Positions 45,410 to 57,128 of a stretch of 64,000 nt of DNA are shown piece after piece. The stretch's first letter is position 1. Each line of letters starts with the position of its first letter. Source of the stretch: Fusarium oxysporum f. sp. lycopersici 4287 (Eukaryota; Ascomycota; Sordariomycetes; Hypocreales; Nectriaceae); the NCBI RefSeq assembly GCF_000149955.1, contig NC_030997.1:186001-250000 (forward strand), written 5' to 3'. A program made the position numbers and the translations under genes. A model generated the notes under the pieces. The model was not told the DNA's origin. It did not search any database and was given only the letters and a program-made list of their open reading frames with translations.

Positions 45410-48108
45410 ATGATGGCTTCAAAACAGCCGAACGATAATTCAGTTACTCTAAATCAGCCATGCAAGTTTTGCAAAGTCCTCGAGTTCGATGATTCATCCT
45501 TCGGTAGAGAGTCTAAGACCAGTGATGATGGAATTCCCTTTGTCGACTTTGGCGAGGTCGAGCAGACAAAAGAGGATAGAGAAGTTCAAATTGGGGCTAG
45601 GAGTCAGCGTGCAAGAATGGCTTCGAGCTTTGCGATGCAGAATGCTGATGCAGATGCGCCAGAGACTGTTGCTAAAACTGAGCTGAAGTTTGACTACTCT
45701 AGGGTTGGTACGCTCCCTGAACTACCCGGGTTAGCTAGTAGTTCAGCTGCAGGCTGTGCGTTTTGCGAGGTTCTTCGACATGATTTAATGGCTGCTTGGA
45801 AGTCTATTGAAGAAAATGGGGAAGACGAAGAGGAAGACGAGATTCCGGAACCAGAAGAGAACGATAGCGACGCCGAAAGCGAAGGTGAAAAGGCAGGAAA
45901 CGATACTGGCGATGTCGATGACAATGGTGGTGGAGAAGAGAAAGAAGCTGGGGGTGAAGACGCTAAAGACGAGGAGGGCCCGGTAAGCGACGAAGATACC
46001 AACAAACCTAGATACGAGGACATCGACACCGACAGCGATGCGGAGAGTGAGCCTGATACTGAGCCTGATGAGCAAGCAGATGATGCAAATGTTCAAGCGG
46101 AGGACTCAAACGACAGTGATCAAGAGAATCAGGAAGAACCAGCCACCAAGCGAGCTCCAAGGAACGCAAAGCTCATCATTACTGAAGTTACCTACAAACT
46201 TCGAGAGCACGGCTCCGATGATGAACGGCCGCAGAGAACATGGCTAGACGCCATGTATGTGTTCTTCACGATTGATTGTGAGGAACAGACGACAGATTAT
46301 TCTATTCACGACACCATCTATGCCGATAGAGCAGGTCAATGATTTCTCACGCCACGCCAGATCGATACTCACATCTTCCAGATCATTGCTCTTCATGGTT
46401 CGACATTGGCCGCCGCCCAATCATGAATGACCAACTCTCCAAGGCCTCCTTGTCCAGAATGAAGGAGCTCATCGTACTGTCCGAAAAGGAACAGCCTTAC
46501 AGACTAGTAAAAGCGCCCTACCTGCCTACTCGACTGCTGGACTTGGAAGCATCCTGTACTTCTGGTCTTCGTCTCGTCATCACCAAAAACAATCTTACCA
46601 TCCCTAAGCTTGACTCGTATCAGAAACGATATGCAGCGTTGAGCTACTGCTGGGGTTCCGACTCGGCGACGACGCAACTCACGACCACGAGAGAGACTCT
46701 GGACGAACGTCTATCCACCATCTCGATGGAGAACGTCCTCCAGGCGGTGTCTGGTTCAATACAGGTGTGTCGAGCGCTGGGCATCAGATACTTCTGGGTC
46801 GATGCGCTATGCATCATCCAAGGAGACGCAGAGGATTGGTCAAAGGAGTCATTCCAGATGTCTAAGATCTACGAGAACAGCTATCTCACTCTCTGCGTCG
46901 TTCAAGGCGATTCTTGCTCCAGCGGCTTCCTGAAGAAGGACTACACTCCACCTAACCTCAAGATCAACTTCCAATCCAAGCTTAACAGCGCTATTTCGGG
47001 ACATCTCACTCTTCGAATGCTTCTCCCTCCTTCAGAGACACTTCGAAGATGCACACCCGAAGACGGCAAGTATGGCAGAGCCGACTGCAGTCCTGGAGAT
47101 ACAGACCTTCAAAATGCAGCGTGGCGCACGCGAGGGTGGACATTTCAAGAAGATCAGCTCGCCCCGCGACAGGTCTTCTTCGGTAACTTCATGTTTCATG
47201 TTAGTCGCGGATCTGCGCTCGAAGCAACAGATGGATCTTCCATTGGACACTTCCGGTTCATGGAAGGCATAGACTCCCTTGAGCGCGGGCTGAGTACGTG
47301 GTATAGTATGATCGCTGGATACTCCGCTCGAAACCTCACGGTTCAGCAGGATAGGTTCCCTGCTATTTCTGCACTTGCGCGCTCGTTTGCCGAGAGATTT
47401 CCAGATCAGAGGTACCTAGCTGGACTTTTGGAGTCGAATATCCATATGGGTCTGCTCTGGACTTGTCCGGCCTGGATAGAGTTTGATAAGTTTCGGGATC
47501 TAGTTTCGAAGAAGTATACGGCACCGTCTTGGAGCTGGGCTCATCGCCCATTGCAGGTTAGCTGGATCCTAAGCGGGGATGAACATCCCACTTCAGAGCT
47601 TGTAATCCGTGAAACGGAGGTTATTTCAGAGAAGCATAATCCTTATGGACGGGTTTCAAAAGGAAGGCTACTTTTGATAGCTAAGATTTTCAAACCACCT
47701 ACTCAAAAGAACGGACGGGTCAGGCTTAAACACTCGTACAAGTATTGGAAGTACATGAACGTTCCGACGTTCAATTACATGCTGCACTCTAAGAGAAAGA
47801 GATTCATGGCCAAGATCCTGTTTGACTGGGATAGCTACTGCGCTATTAACGACAATGGATATTCGAGGGGGCCTATGGGGGATATTTCGCTGCTCCTCAC
47901 GGCTAATATCCTCCCCGGTGATGCTCCAATGATGAAAAGTCGTGATCTTCCGGATGATCAGGAGATGCTGCTTGGGATTGTTGTTAGGCCGTCTCCAGAA
48001 GAGGAGGGTGCGTATGAGAAGTTGGGGCTTTGGTATACGGAGGATAGAGAGAAGGGTGGCAGGAAATTCTGGAAGATGTTTCGATGCAGGATATTATACT
48101 TGGTTTAG
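45410..48108 (+). CDS. HET domain protein with long acidic insert
   Basis: Exons 45410-46334 and 46382-48108 (883 aa; intron of 47 nt, GTCAAT ... TTCCAG, which joins two overlapping open frames). The N-terminus has a CKFC and a CAFCEVLRHD element, as usual before HET domains. Between it and the HET domain lies a ~120-residue insert of Asp, Glu and Ser (EEEDEIPEPEENDSDAES and more). The HET domain spans ~430-590: AALSYCWG, RYFWVDALCIIQGDAEDW and ESFQMSKIYENSYLTL; RTRGWTFQEDQLAPRQ follows, then PSWSWAHRP. HET proteins cause cell death on non-self recognition. The paired first HET gene lies at base 1 of the window. Confidence 0.9.
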
Positions 48109-48805
48109 ATTGCGGGTGACAAAGCGTTTATATGTATCGAAAGCTTTAGCCTTGATCAAGACTTACAGAGGGGTATCGGGAAGACAGGCAGCACCTCCAT
48201 TAGATGGCGGCTAGCATCTTGACAATGTCCAAGCCTCGGATACGATAGAGTTTTGAGTAAGTCTTGGACCATCTTGTCTTATTAGCACTCGGACCAGAGA
48301 TTCATTCACCGCCTCCTACTATATTCGTGAACGGAGGTTAAAAACCCCAAACAGGTAACGAAAGCGCATGACCAGAAATACGGGCAGAACACCGATCCCA
48401 ATCCCCGCCCACGTCATCCACGGCAGATGAACCTCTCCCCTCAAATCCAAAGTGACAGCCCCTGATTCGCTCGCCAAATACCTTCCAAGACGCTGGTGCT
48501 TTTCCGCCACGGCGTCATACCGGTTTTTGGTAATTCTACCGGCAGATCTACTACTCTATCTGCTTTTCCGTGCAAGCTCCTACCACTCTAATCCCAAAAG
48601 CACCAATCACAGTCGTCGTATTAAGCATTGGTATCGTCATTTGCCAACCTTGTTTTTAAACTACGCTGATCCCCCGCATCTTTTTACCCCGTGGGGGAGT
48701 CTTGGCGTGGGAGCCGGTTTGCATAAAAACCGGCATCTGCTCTGTTCTTCAATCCATCCAGTATTGTATATCCATTATTGCCACTAGAAGGAAATTTGAA
48801 CGAAG
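48109..48805. other. intergenic region
   Basis: About 700 bases before the transporter gene. GGTTTTTGG/ACCGG repeats and short frames occur, but no gene is supported. Confidence 0.45.
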
Positions 48806-50517
48806 ATGGCGACATCATTTCCCCAAAGTCCAGGAGGTCATGACCATAAACCCGATGATACAGCGCGCAACGAGCATATTGAACGGGCTCTTGACAACGT
48901 TGAGTCCAGACCAAACGATGACGCCATATTTTCCAAGTTTCCCAAGATGGATAAGGTAGATGAGTTTGGAGCTCATGCGAAAACGGACCCGAGAGAAATT
49001 GCGCTTGTTAAGAAATTGGATAAGTACATTCTGGTAAGAAGTCCACTAGCCATTGGAATATTTCTTGTTTCTGACTGGTGATGTAGCCTATGCTATGGTT
49101 CATGTACCTGTTCAATTACCTCGATCGCAATGCGCTCGTCAATGCGCGGCTTAATAGCCTTGAGGAGGATCTTGGTCTTGTTGGGACGCAGTACAATACT
49201 TGCGTTTCGATTCTGTTTGTCGGATACATGTAGGTTCGCTCGATATCGCCTCCAGAGGACCATGAACTAACGACGTCAGTGCCGGCCAGGTCCCGAGCAA
49301 CATGTTGATCAACAGAGTCAGGCCATCATGGTACATGGCTGGCTTCTGTCTCGCATGGTCTGTCGTCAGTCTGGTGACATTCTTGGCGAATAGCTACGGC
49401 AGCATGGTTGCGCTTCGTTTCATCCTCGGAGTAACTGAAGCACCAGTGAGTATTGGCATACATGCAAGTTGAGTATGTTGGCTGACTTGTTACAGTTCTA
49501 TCCAGGAGCTTTGTTCATTCTTAGCATGTTCTATACCCGCAAAGAACTGGCTGTCAGACTGGCCATCTTCTATACGGGCAACATGATAGCCAGTTCTTTT
49601 GCAGGACTCATCGCTGCTGGAGTCTTTGCTGGCCTTGATCAGAAACACGGTCTGGCTGGTTGGCAATGGTACGTCGCACGCCCAGAATCCTTTCGCTCCA
49701 CTCACCACGATGCAATAGGCTTTTCATCATCCAAGGCGCCCTGTCAATCCTTACTGCCATTCTAGCATTCATCTTCCTCCCAGACCATCCTCTCACCACC
49801 CGCTGGCTCTCAGAAGAACAGCGACAGCTCGCATACAACCGCATCTACACCGACACAACAGACGTACGCGAAAAGACAAGTGTATGGATCGGTCTCAAAG
49901 AATCTGCCTCGGATTGGCGAACATGGGCACTTTGTCTCATGTACAACCTTCATCTGTCATCAGTCGGCTTCCAGAACTTCCTTCCTACCGTCATGAGAAC
50001 TCTCACCGATAGCAATACCATCGCTCTAGTCCTGACATGCCCGCCATATCTCCTCGCCGCTGGGATTGGAATCGCCATGGCGTGGACGTCAGGACGCTGG
50101 AATGAGCGCACCCTACACATCACCATCTGCAAATGCATTGTCATGGTCGGTTTCATCATTGCCGTTTCAACACTGAACATAGCTGCTCGGATGTTCAGCA
50201 TCTACCTCTTCGTCGGTTTCAGCTTCGGCATTAACAACATCATCCTTGCGTGGATCAGCGCAACGGTCGGACAGACGAGCGAGAAGAAAGCCGTGTCTCT
50301 TGCGATTTGCAACACGTTTGGTAATTTGGCTCATGTTTATACGGCCTATTTGTGGCCTTCGTCGGATGAGCCGCGGTACACGACTGCTTGGGTTTCGAGT
50401 ATTGCATTTTCGCTTGGGGTTGTTGTTATTGCGTGGGGGTTAAGGTTCCATCTGAAGCATTTGAACAAGAAGACGAGGAGGGATCATCCGGAGGTTACTA
50501 ACTTTTATGTTTATTGA
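48806..50517 (+). CDS. MFS transporter, Dal5/allantoate permease (anion:cation symporter) family
   Basis: Five exons: 48806-49033, 49087-49229, 49280-49445, 49496-49668 and 49719-50517 (502 aa); four introns of 50-53 nt, all GT-AG and frame-keeping. After a hydrophilic N-terminal tail of about 75 residues the typical ACS pattern begins: PMLWFMYLFNYLDRNALVNAR, then GQYNTC-like and GYIAGQVPSN, ILGVTEAPFYPGALF, and YTRKELAVRLAIFYTGNM, with 12 helices expected. The family transports organic anions such as allantoate, nicotinate or pantothenate at the plasma membrane; the substrate is unknown here. The final residues EVTNFYVY match a frequent C-terminal form in this family. Confidence 0.9.
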
Positions 50518-51201
50518 AGAGTTGGCGTTGTGTACATTATGCATGTTGTGCAACCGAACGGATGAAAGCCGATGGTTATGCATCATCCACAAATAATGTC
50601 GGGATTTGTCCGATAATGGTCTTTCGCAAACAGGAGGCAATGAAGCCGTGGATAAAATCTGTCTAGCGTATATATCGCCAAGTACTGAGTTATTCTTGAT
50701 GAAAGTACTCCTTGGGCTCTCTAATTGTGATGGCCAATCGCATCATTCTATCCTCTTGTTTTAAAGTGAGTGAGTCAGGACAGCTTGGCGCGAATTATCT
50801 GCAGTTCAAATTCTCAGCTGGCTGTTTCGCCAGAGTCCGACAACAGGCATTTCTCTATTTTAAAAAATCTTAGTATAAAAATTCCCAGTAGGTAAGCGAT
50901 ACTCCTACATTCTTATAAGAAAAGAATTGGCAGGCGATGAGAGTATCAAGTGCATGAGCCGACATCTCGACTTGAAGTTGAATACCCTGCATCCACACCC
51001 CAAAGGATGAGTGCTTATCTCATCTCATCATCTCGGTGACGTCAGACTTGGCACGACTCGCACCAAGAAACGGTTACGCAGAGACGTGACTCGGTGAAAC
51101 AACAGATCACGATGCATCGCGATGACGACAGGTAAAACACCAACTCCATGCTAAATTCTAAAATGCAACGCTATACACAAATCTATGATGCTACGCTAAC
51201 T
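50518..51201. other. intergenic region between convergent genes
   Basis: About 680 bases between the 3' ends of the transporter and antiporter genes. No coding feature supported. Confidence 0.45.
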
Positions 51202-53183
51202 CTAAACCATGTATTGAATCGTCCGTCTCTGCCGTCTCTTCTCCTGCTCCTCCCTCTCCCTCTCATCATCCTCGGACGAATGATCCCCAGAAAAGACAGC
51301 AAACTCGTTCCTAGCCAAAACAGCAGGTGGGATCTCACCGGGCAAAATTCCGTTCTCGTCGACAGGCCTACTGAAGCGGTTGAACGCGATAAAGTTATCT
51401 TCATCAGCGGCGATCGCGTTGACGGGTGTCGCTGAGGTGAATGACTTTCGGCGGATGGAGATGGCGTCGTCTTGGATAGGCTCAACGCCTCTCTTGCGGT
51501 AGACGAAGTCGAGAAGAGGAATTGAGAGGCCGTGGACGACGATGGAGAAGAAGACAAGGAAGTAGATGACGGGACCGAGAGCGGCGAGAAGATCACGCTC
51601 TTCTTGGTCTGCGTCTTCGGGATGGGGAAACAAGTGCTTCATGTGCTCAAGGTAAAAGACGGCGCCGACACCAATAGGCCCGAAATAACCCATGAACAGC
51701 GCCTCCTTATAATCCTTGACAACAGCAGGCATGGCCTTGTACAGTAACAAAATGGCCGGGATGCGTCGGAACGCAAGGACCATGAAGCCAAGACCGATGA
51801 GTCTGGGCAGCGTAACGCCAGTGCCGTCGGGGTCGTGGAATGACTCCCAGGGAAGAACAATGCCGATAAACATGAAACCGCCAAAGTTGAGGAGCACGTC
51901 GATGCAGTGGTTGACTTCATCGTGGCGGCGGTGCGTCTCGGCGAGGAATTCGCCGTCCCAGTTGAGCATGTTGCCTGCGACGGTGCAGGCGACGAGATCA
52001 TTTGTGCCGATGGCGCCGGTTGTGCCGATGATGAAGAGGCCCAGAGCTGCGGGGAAGAGGAGGTAGGATTCTTCATCGACCCACCCTCTGTGAATTGTTA
52101 GCATGTCTACTTAATTGCTGATGGAGTGATTGAGACTTATTGAGACTTACCGACGCATCGGGTACTTGATGGCCTTGCATGAAGTGAAACCGACGACTGC
52201 ACCGTAGGCGATACCCATGGCGACGTAGTAGAGCCAAGTCTCGACAACCCAGTTCTTCATGGCCTCGCCGATACCACCTCCGAGACGACCAACTTCCTCA
52301 CTGGCGCGTACAGCAAGGTGCGCGGCTTCAGCACCACTCTGCTCAGGATGTTCATATGCGTGTCGCATCAAGTAAACGGCAAGCATGAGAAACGGGAAGC
52401 CTACAGCCGTCAGTAACCCAATCAATCATCGCGACGAAATAAACATACCGAATCCATCGTTGGCACCAGCTTCAGACGAAATGATCTCTCGAAGATGTCG
52501 CGAAACATACTTGTCCGCAAAAGGACCCTTCGCAACAGCTTGTGAAAGGACAGGGTCGGTGCATGTAACGCACGATGCGAGGGCCAGTGCAGCAAGAAGA
52601 CTAAGCTTGGGAATGGTAGCAAGAATGCAGCCCGTTGTTAAAAGCCACATGAGGGTCATGATTGGCAGCAGACACATGAGCAACTCTTTCCAGCGAGTCA
52701 CGTTGTACTTTGCCGGCAACGAGTAACCAGCGATGACGAGCTGGACACCAATAACAACTCGCATCAGGCCCTATAGAGGTCAGTCACAGGGCATTATAGC
52801 AGTGTCGGTGTCACTTACCAGAGCAATGTCCTCAGTCTGACCAGGCTCTGCCGAACCCCATCTCTCACTATCGAGAAACTTGGCTGATACGGGTCCAAGA
52901 ATGATGCCAAACACCATAGCAGGCACTACGCACCAACATCATCAGTAACCATCAACCCAGAATGATCAGCATAACTTACATGCTTCTCCAAGGTACCATG
53001 ACTGCTTGATCTTCACAGAAATGATACCGTACAACGCCATGAAGCCACCTGCAAAAACTCTGTCAGAACGCCAAGGCTCGCCAAGATCTGGGCAAATCAC
53101 CACCAAGAAATGCCCAGGAAGGAATCGTACTGACCCAAGACTCCCAACACGATGTTGAGCTCACTGAGGTTGAGGACTGGCAT
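51202..53183 (-). CDS. Na+/H+ antiporter, Nha1/Sod2 type
   Basis: Six exons: 53183-53135, 53048-52980, 52925-52819, 52770-52449, 52400-52151 and 52087-51202 (560 aa). The N-terminus (MPVLNLSELNIVLGVLGGFMALYG) and GPVSAKFLDS fit Nha1/Sod2 antiporters. VTCTDPVLSQAVAKGPFA, SSEAGANDGFGFPFLML (carrying the Asp of the ion site, encoded across intron 4) and GTTGAIGTNDLVACTVAGN are hallmark transport motifs. Eleven or more helices are expected; the C-terminal ~120 residues are a short charged tail, far shorter than in yeast Nha1. The protein would export Na+ and K+ in exchange for H+ at the plasma membrane. Intron 1 is 86 nt and has two GCCAAG sites. Upstream there is a GCCAAG cluster (see its entry). 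Confidence 0.92.
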
Positions 53184-56100
53184 TTTGGCGTCAAGGATGT
53201 ATGCAGAATCACGTAACTAAATGTTTGGGATTCAGAAGTATGTAGTCTTCAGGTGTTCCGGTTTGTTGGTTCAATTCTCTGAGAGAGCATGAATTGATGA
53301 GATGTTGGTGATAGTGCTGTAGGCTTGATGACAAAGAGGATTTGAGGAGGATGTGTACCAGACACTATCCAGAGAAAAGTCAACAAGCCCTTCGAGTACG
53401 AAAACTCTGCAACAGCGAGTATTTTCTTCACCAACAGAACATAAGAAGCAAACAAAAACGAAAAGGTTGCGCAGAGTCAGGTCAAGATCAGAAGGAAGAG
53501 GTTTTACAATAGTGGCGTTTGGGACACAGTATGCAGGGCGCAGAAAGCTTTTTGTACAAAGAGGAACGCGGGGGAGAGAAAAGCGAGATATCAAGTTTAA
53601 AGCTGGGGAGGGAAAATGCCTCAGATTCTTTTCTAAACAGAAGCCAAGATTTACTGACGGCAGAAGACAAGGGGAGATGATGAGAGACAGTACTAAAACA
53701 TGAGATCTGCGTGGGTGATTCAAGTAGGTCAAAGCTACCCAGGGCGGAAGCTAAAAACAGGATATCGAAGGAGGTTGTAAGCCAAGACAGAGAACAGGTG
53801 CTATAGGGCTCCACTGCCGCCGCGGAAGAAGGTGAGAGAAAGCCTGTCAAGTGACTCCAAGGGAAACATTACACGCCACCTGCCATTGTGTCAGGCGCTT
53901 TTTCCGCCCCGAGAGTGGAAGCTGCGGGATTTCTGATCCCGATGACGATATCCAGCTGAATCGTCCGCGTTTACGACGATTTGCGCTAACCTTGAGGCTG
54001 AACGCTTACGACGATTAGACGATCCCTTCTAACGCGTAATGTTTTTGATCAGCCTCAGTATTCCTCACAATCAAGATTAAAAAAAGAAACAGGCACCGCT
54101 CAGATAAATAAGATCGGCAGGGCAAAAGAAAACAGAACGAGGGATGGGGAGACACAGGCCGCTTCACAGTCGTAAGCCCCAAACGGTGGCCAAGTGCACC
54201 AAGACCTTGGCTGTAAGAATGATTCGGTCAAGGCGAATCGTCGCCATATTATTGAATGGCCAAGTCACCTGGCCAAGATATTACAAAGGGGGCGGCTTTC
54301 TTGGCTCGAGGTTGGCGGAGTATTGAGATTGGCGCTTGGCGCTTGGCGGCTACTTGGCGTTTAAGGTTATTTGTTAAGCATGCTCGCGTTATGCTTAATT
54401 AAAGTGGGCGCCTGGGTCTTGGGTGGTGCCGCCAAGCAGAGCCGCCAAGAATGTGAGGGCGACAGGTGATGGAAAAGTCGGGAGACGGGGAGACCGGTAA
54501 GCTTGGCTCGTGGTTTATGTGTCGTGTTTTATCGGAAGCTGGGGAAGTCAAGGTGAGCGGGCGGTTTTGTTGCACGAGTTGTTATACTAAGATATGGTGA
54601 TACCAATCAAGTTGAAGGCTACGAGGCTTGAGGACGGTGATACAGATTGCCGATCGTGTTGCAGACTGATTTGGAATGCTATTGATAGAATTCCAGATAT
54701 GCCCTAGATACTGGCAAGATAACAGAAGTTTTTTGATGATGGAATCAGGTAATCTGTCTTTGTCTTCCTGATGATCAGTGACTCAAAATTTTAAGACAAA
54801 GGTTCAGGGTAAATGACATCAAAAGCTCCATCGAAGAATGAGTAAATCCACCTTTGCCATTCCGAAAGTCGCTGATCATTGGAATATCATGTTGACATGA
54901 TTTTGAGAGGCAAAAATGGTTGGTCAAGATCTTCGTCGAGGACGTAAAGGCAGATCCGTAGATAATTGTCAAGACCGATCATGAAACTGCAGATGTGATC
55001 ACCAAACATGACTGCACGAGTTGCGAGTCGTGGCGGACTAAGAAGCGGGATCTCGTTGATCGGCATTTCCGCTCCGCTCAGCGTGAGTTGAATCATCGTG
55101 TAAACGTATCCGCGACCGCGGGATGATAAACATGACTAAGTTCGCGAGAGGGAAAGATAAGCAACTGATAAGAGGAATGGCGGTTCCGCTCCTATCCCGC
55201 TGGGTCACCTTTATCGATAATGTTGCCAAGAATTCATTGTTTTATCTAATCGATAATCTCTGAGACATGCTTATCTGGAGATAGCATCTTGGCGGACTGA
55301 GTTATGGTCAAAATATCGTTTCTTAACCTTGCGAATTGAAGCTCTATGTATTACTAATCCATCACACGATTCAGAGGCACAAAACATTAACTAAATAAAT
55401 ATTATTATCTGCCGGTAAGCATATGTAACAAGCCTCCCATGAGTTCGTGGGTAGGAGAATCCTGACATCAATTGTTCAGGACTGTAAGCGCTTGAGAATG
55501 TAATGAAACATGTCGGTGGTAAAAGAGAATCAAGCCACTTTATTGCCTGACGATACGACTCTCATAATGAGCCGATACGAAATGGCCAAAAAAAGGTCCT
55601 TTGCTTTCCTCACGAGTATCGAATGTGGCAAGCTAATGCCGAAGTTGGCGACGCGGTAGTCAACCATTCTGTTTCAACGTATCAATGCAGAACAGAAGTG
55701 CGCCCAGCTCCACCATAATTACAACTATTTAAGCGTTGCAGTGGTTCTCTCAGCATTTGCAAGAGTGGAACTGTCAAGATGGGAGGGCCTCCTGTCGAGA
55801 AAGCTTCAAGTTGCACGTGACTACAATAAACTTTGAAGGAGTGGATTGACGAGAGCCAGAACTTAGAACTCAAATGTACCTTTCCTTCCACAGCATTCCG
55901 CCAGCGAAAACAGGGGGAGGTAAGCAGATGCAGTTGATTGGCTGTTATTTTCCTTCAAAGACTCAACGCTGAACTGCGCGTATGGAGCTTCGAGTAGCGG
56001 TTTGAAGATTTGACATATGATCTTGAACTGGGCCTTTGCAATTCGATGGGATGGCGTGTGCGGTGCTTGGCCAATGAGCTCTTCAGGCGCGGGAAACGTT

Positions 56101-57128
56101 TGAGTGGCATGCGATCTTTTTGCCATTAGAGCAGCTGACCCCTCTATTCCACAAAGTCAAAGAAATTTATCATCTCTCGATTGTTTCAAAGGCAGATCTA
56201 GGTTGAACTCCAATGACGTATCGCCACATCTCTCCTTTGCATGTTGGTCCATGTGATGTGTCCTTTGAAGGTAAAGCAAGGCCATCAAGCCAGATGTCCA
56301 ATTCTTATCGACCTTCTCGCCCTACTGGCCTGACAGAGCGAAGGTCTGCGCTTATTGTGACCACAAAGGATGGAGGATACAAGTAGAAAAGGACAGAGTC
56401 TTGTAGCAAAAGTTCCCGCTGGTAGATAGGGCATCAGCCCCAAACCTAATATTAATCAACCGAGATCTTTACCACAGTGATTTGGCCAACGAGGTGATAT
56501 ACCGAGGCGCTCGCGATAATGTACTCCGGTGAAGAATCTCATTTCATAAGTTCTCGCGGGCCGCGAGTCGCGGCGCAAGGATTCAAATCTCAAGACAGTA
56601 TCGTGAAATCATCTATACAAAGCTCTTTTCCCTGCCGAACATACCTGTTGACTCCATCATGGCTAGAGTTACTACATCTCTACTCACCAACTGTACGTGA
56701 TATCTTGCCCAGCATCGTAGATACGAAGACTATCATCGTCCTAGCGTTCAACCAATGGCCAGGTAACACATCTTAGACCCTGAGCATCTTAATTTGGATC
56801 CTCACACCTTTTGTCATATTCTATTGGACCTACAGTCCTACCAACTCGATGGCGCCAACTTTCTCCTCTTGTATTGAGTGACACGCAATGAAGTCTTGAG
56901 TTCGCCACTACACATTCCCCTTTGCAAAGAATACGTATTTGATAGCACTGCGACAAACACTACTACTTAAACCCCTGCTTCCTCCCCTACCCCCAGGAAA
57001 CAGACTCAGAATCTCGTCTTCCTTAAGTACTCTCCCAGTCATCACTTCCCATCCCTACGACATCCCCATTCCCATTCCCAAACACTACCCTACCCAAGCG
57101 TCTCAAGCATAGTCCACACTACTTGAAG
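53184..57128. other. 3.9 kb intergenic region, mostly non-coding
   Basis: The first ~700 bases are a purine-rich leader side of the antiporter gene. A cluster of PacC-type sites follows (own entry). Farther right, AT-rich DNA holds only weak open frames. One, on the minus strand from ATG 56126, could be joined by a 59-nt intron to a 97-residue protein (start MAKRSHATQTFPAPEEL), but no family is recognised and support is thin. The last ~160 bases are a pyrimidine-rich leader of the next gene. Confidence 0.45.
54189..54507. promoter_or_regulatory. cluster of GCCAAG/CTTGGC (PacC-type) sites upstream of the antiporter
   Basis: Eleven exact GCCAAG or CTTGGC hexamers start at 54189, 54206, 54259, 54272, 54300, 54335, 54342, 54353, 54431, 54444 and 54502, plus one CCTGGC at 54268. 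GCCARG is the consensus of PacC, the alkaline-pH regulator. By chance about 0.2 such sites would be expected in this 319 bases. Further single copies lie at 53070, 53080 (both in antiporter intron 1), 53644, 53781, 55225 and 55288. The cluster is 1.0-1.3 kb upstream of the antiporter start. Confidence 0.65.

Noticed and set aside
53353..53703. Purine-rich plus-strand frame upstream of the antiporter
   Set aside because: Low-complexity leader DNA; lysine and arginine runs reflect base composition.
55863..56126. Minus-strand small gene with possible 59-nt intron
   Set aside because: Splice model is possible, but no family, signal or promoter supports it.
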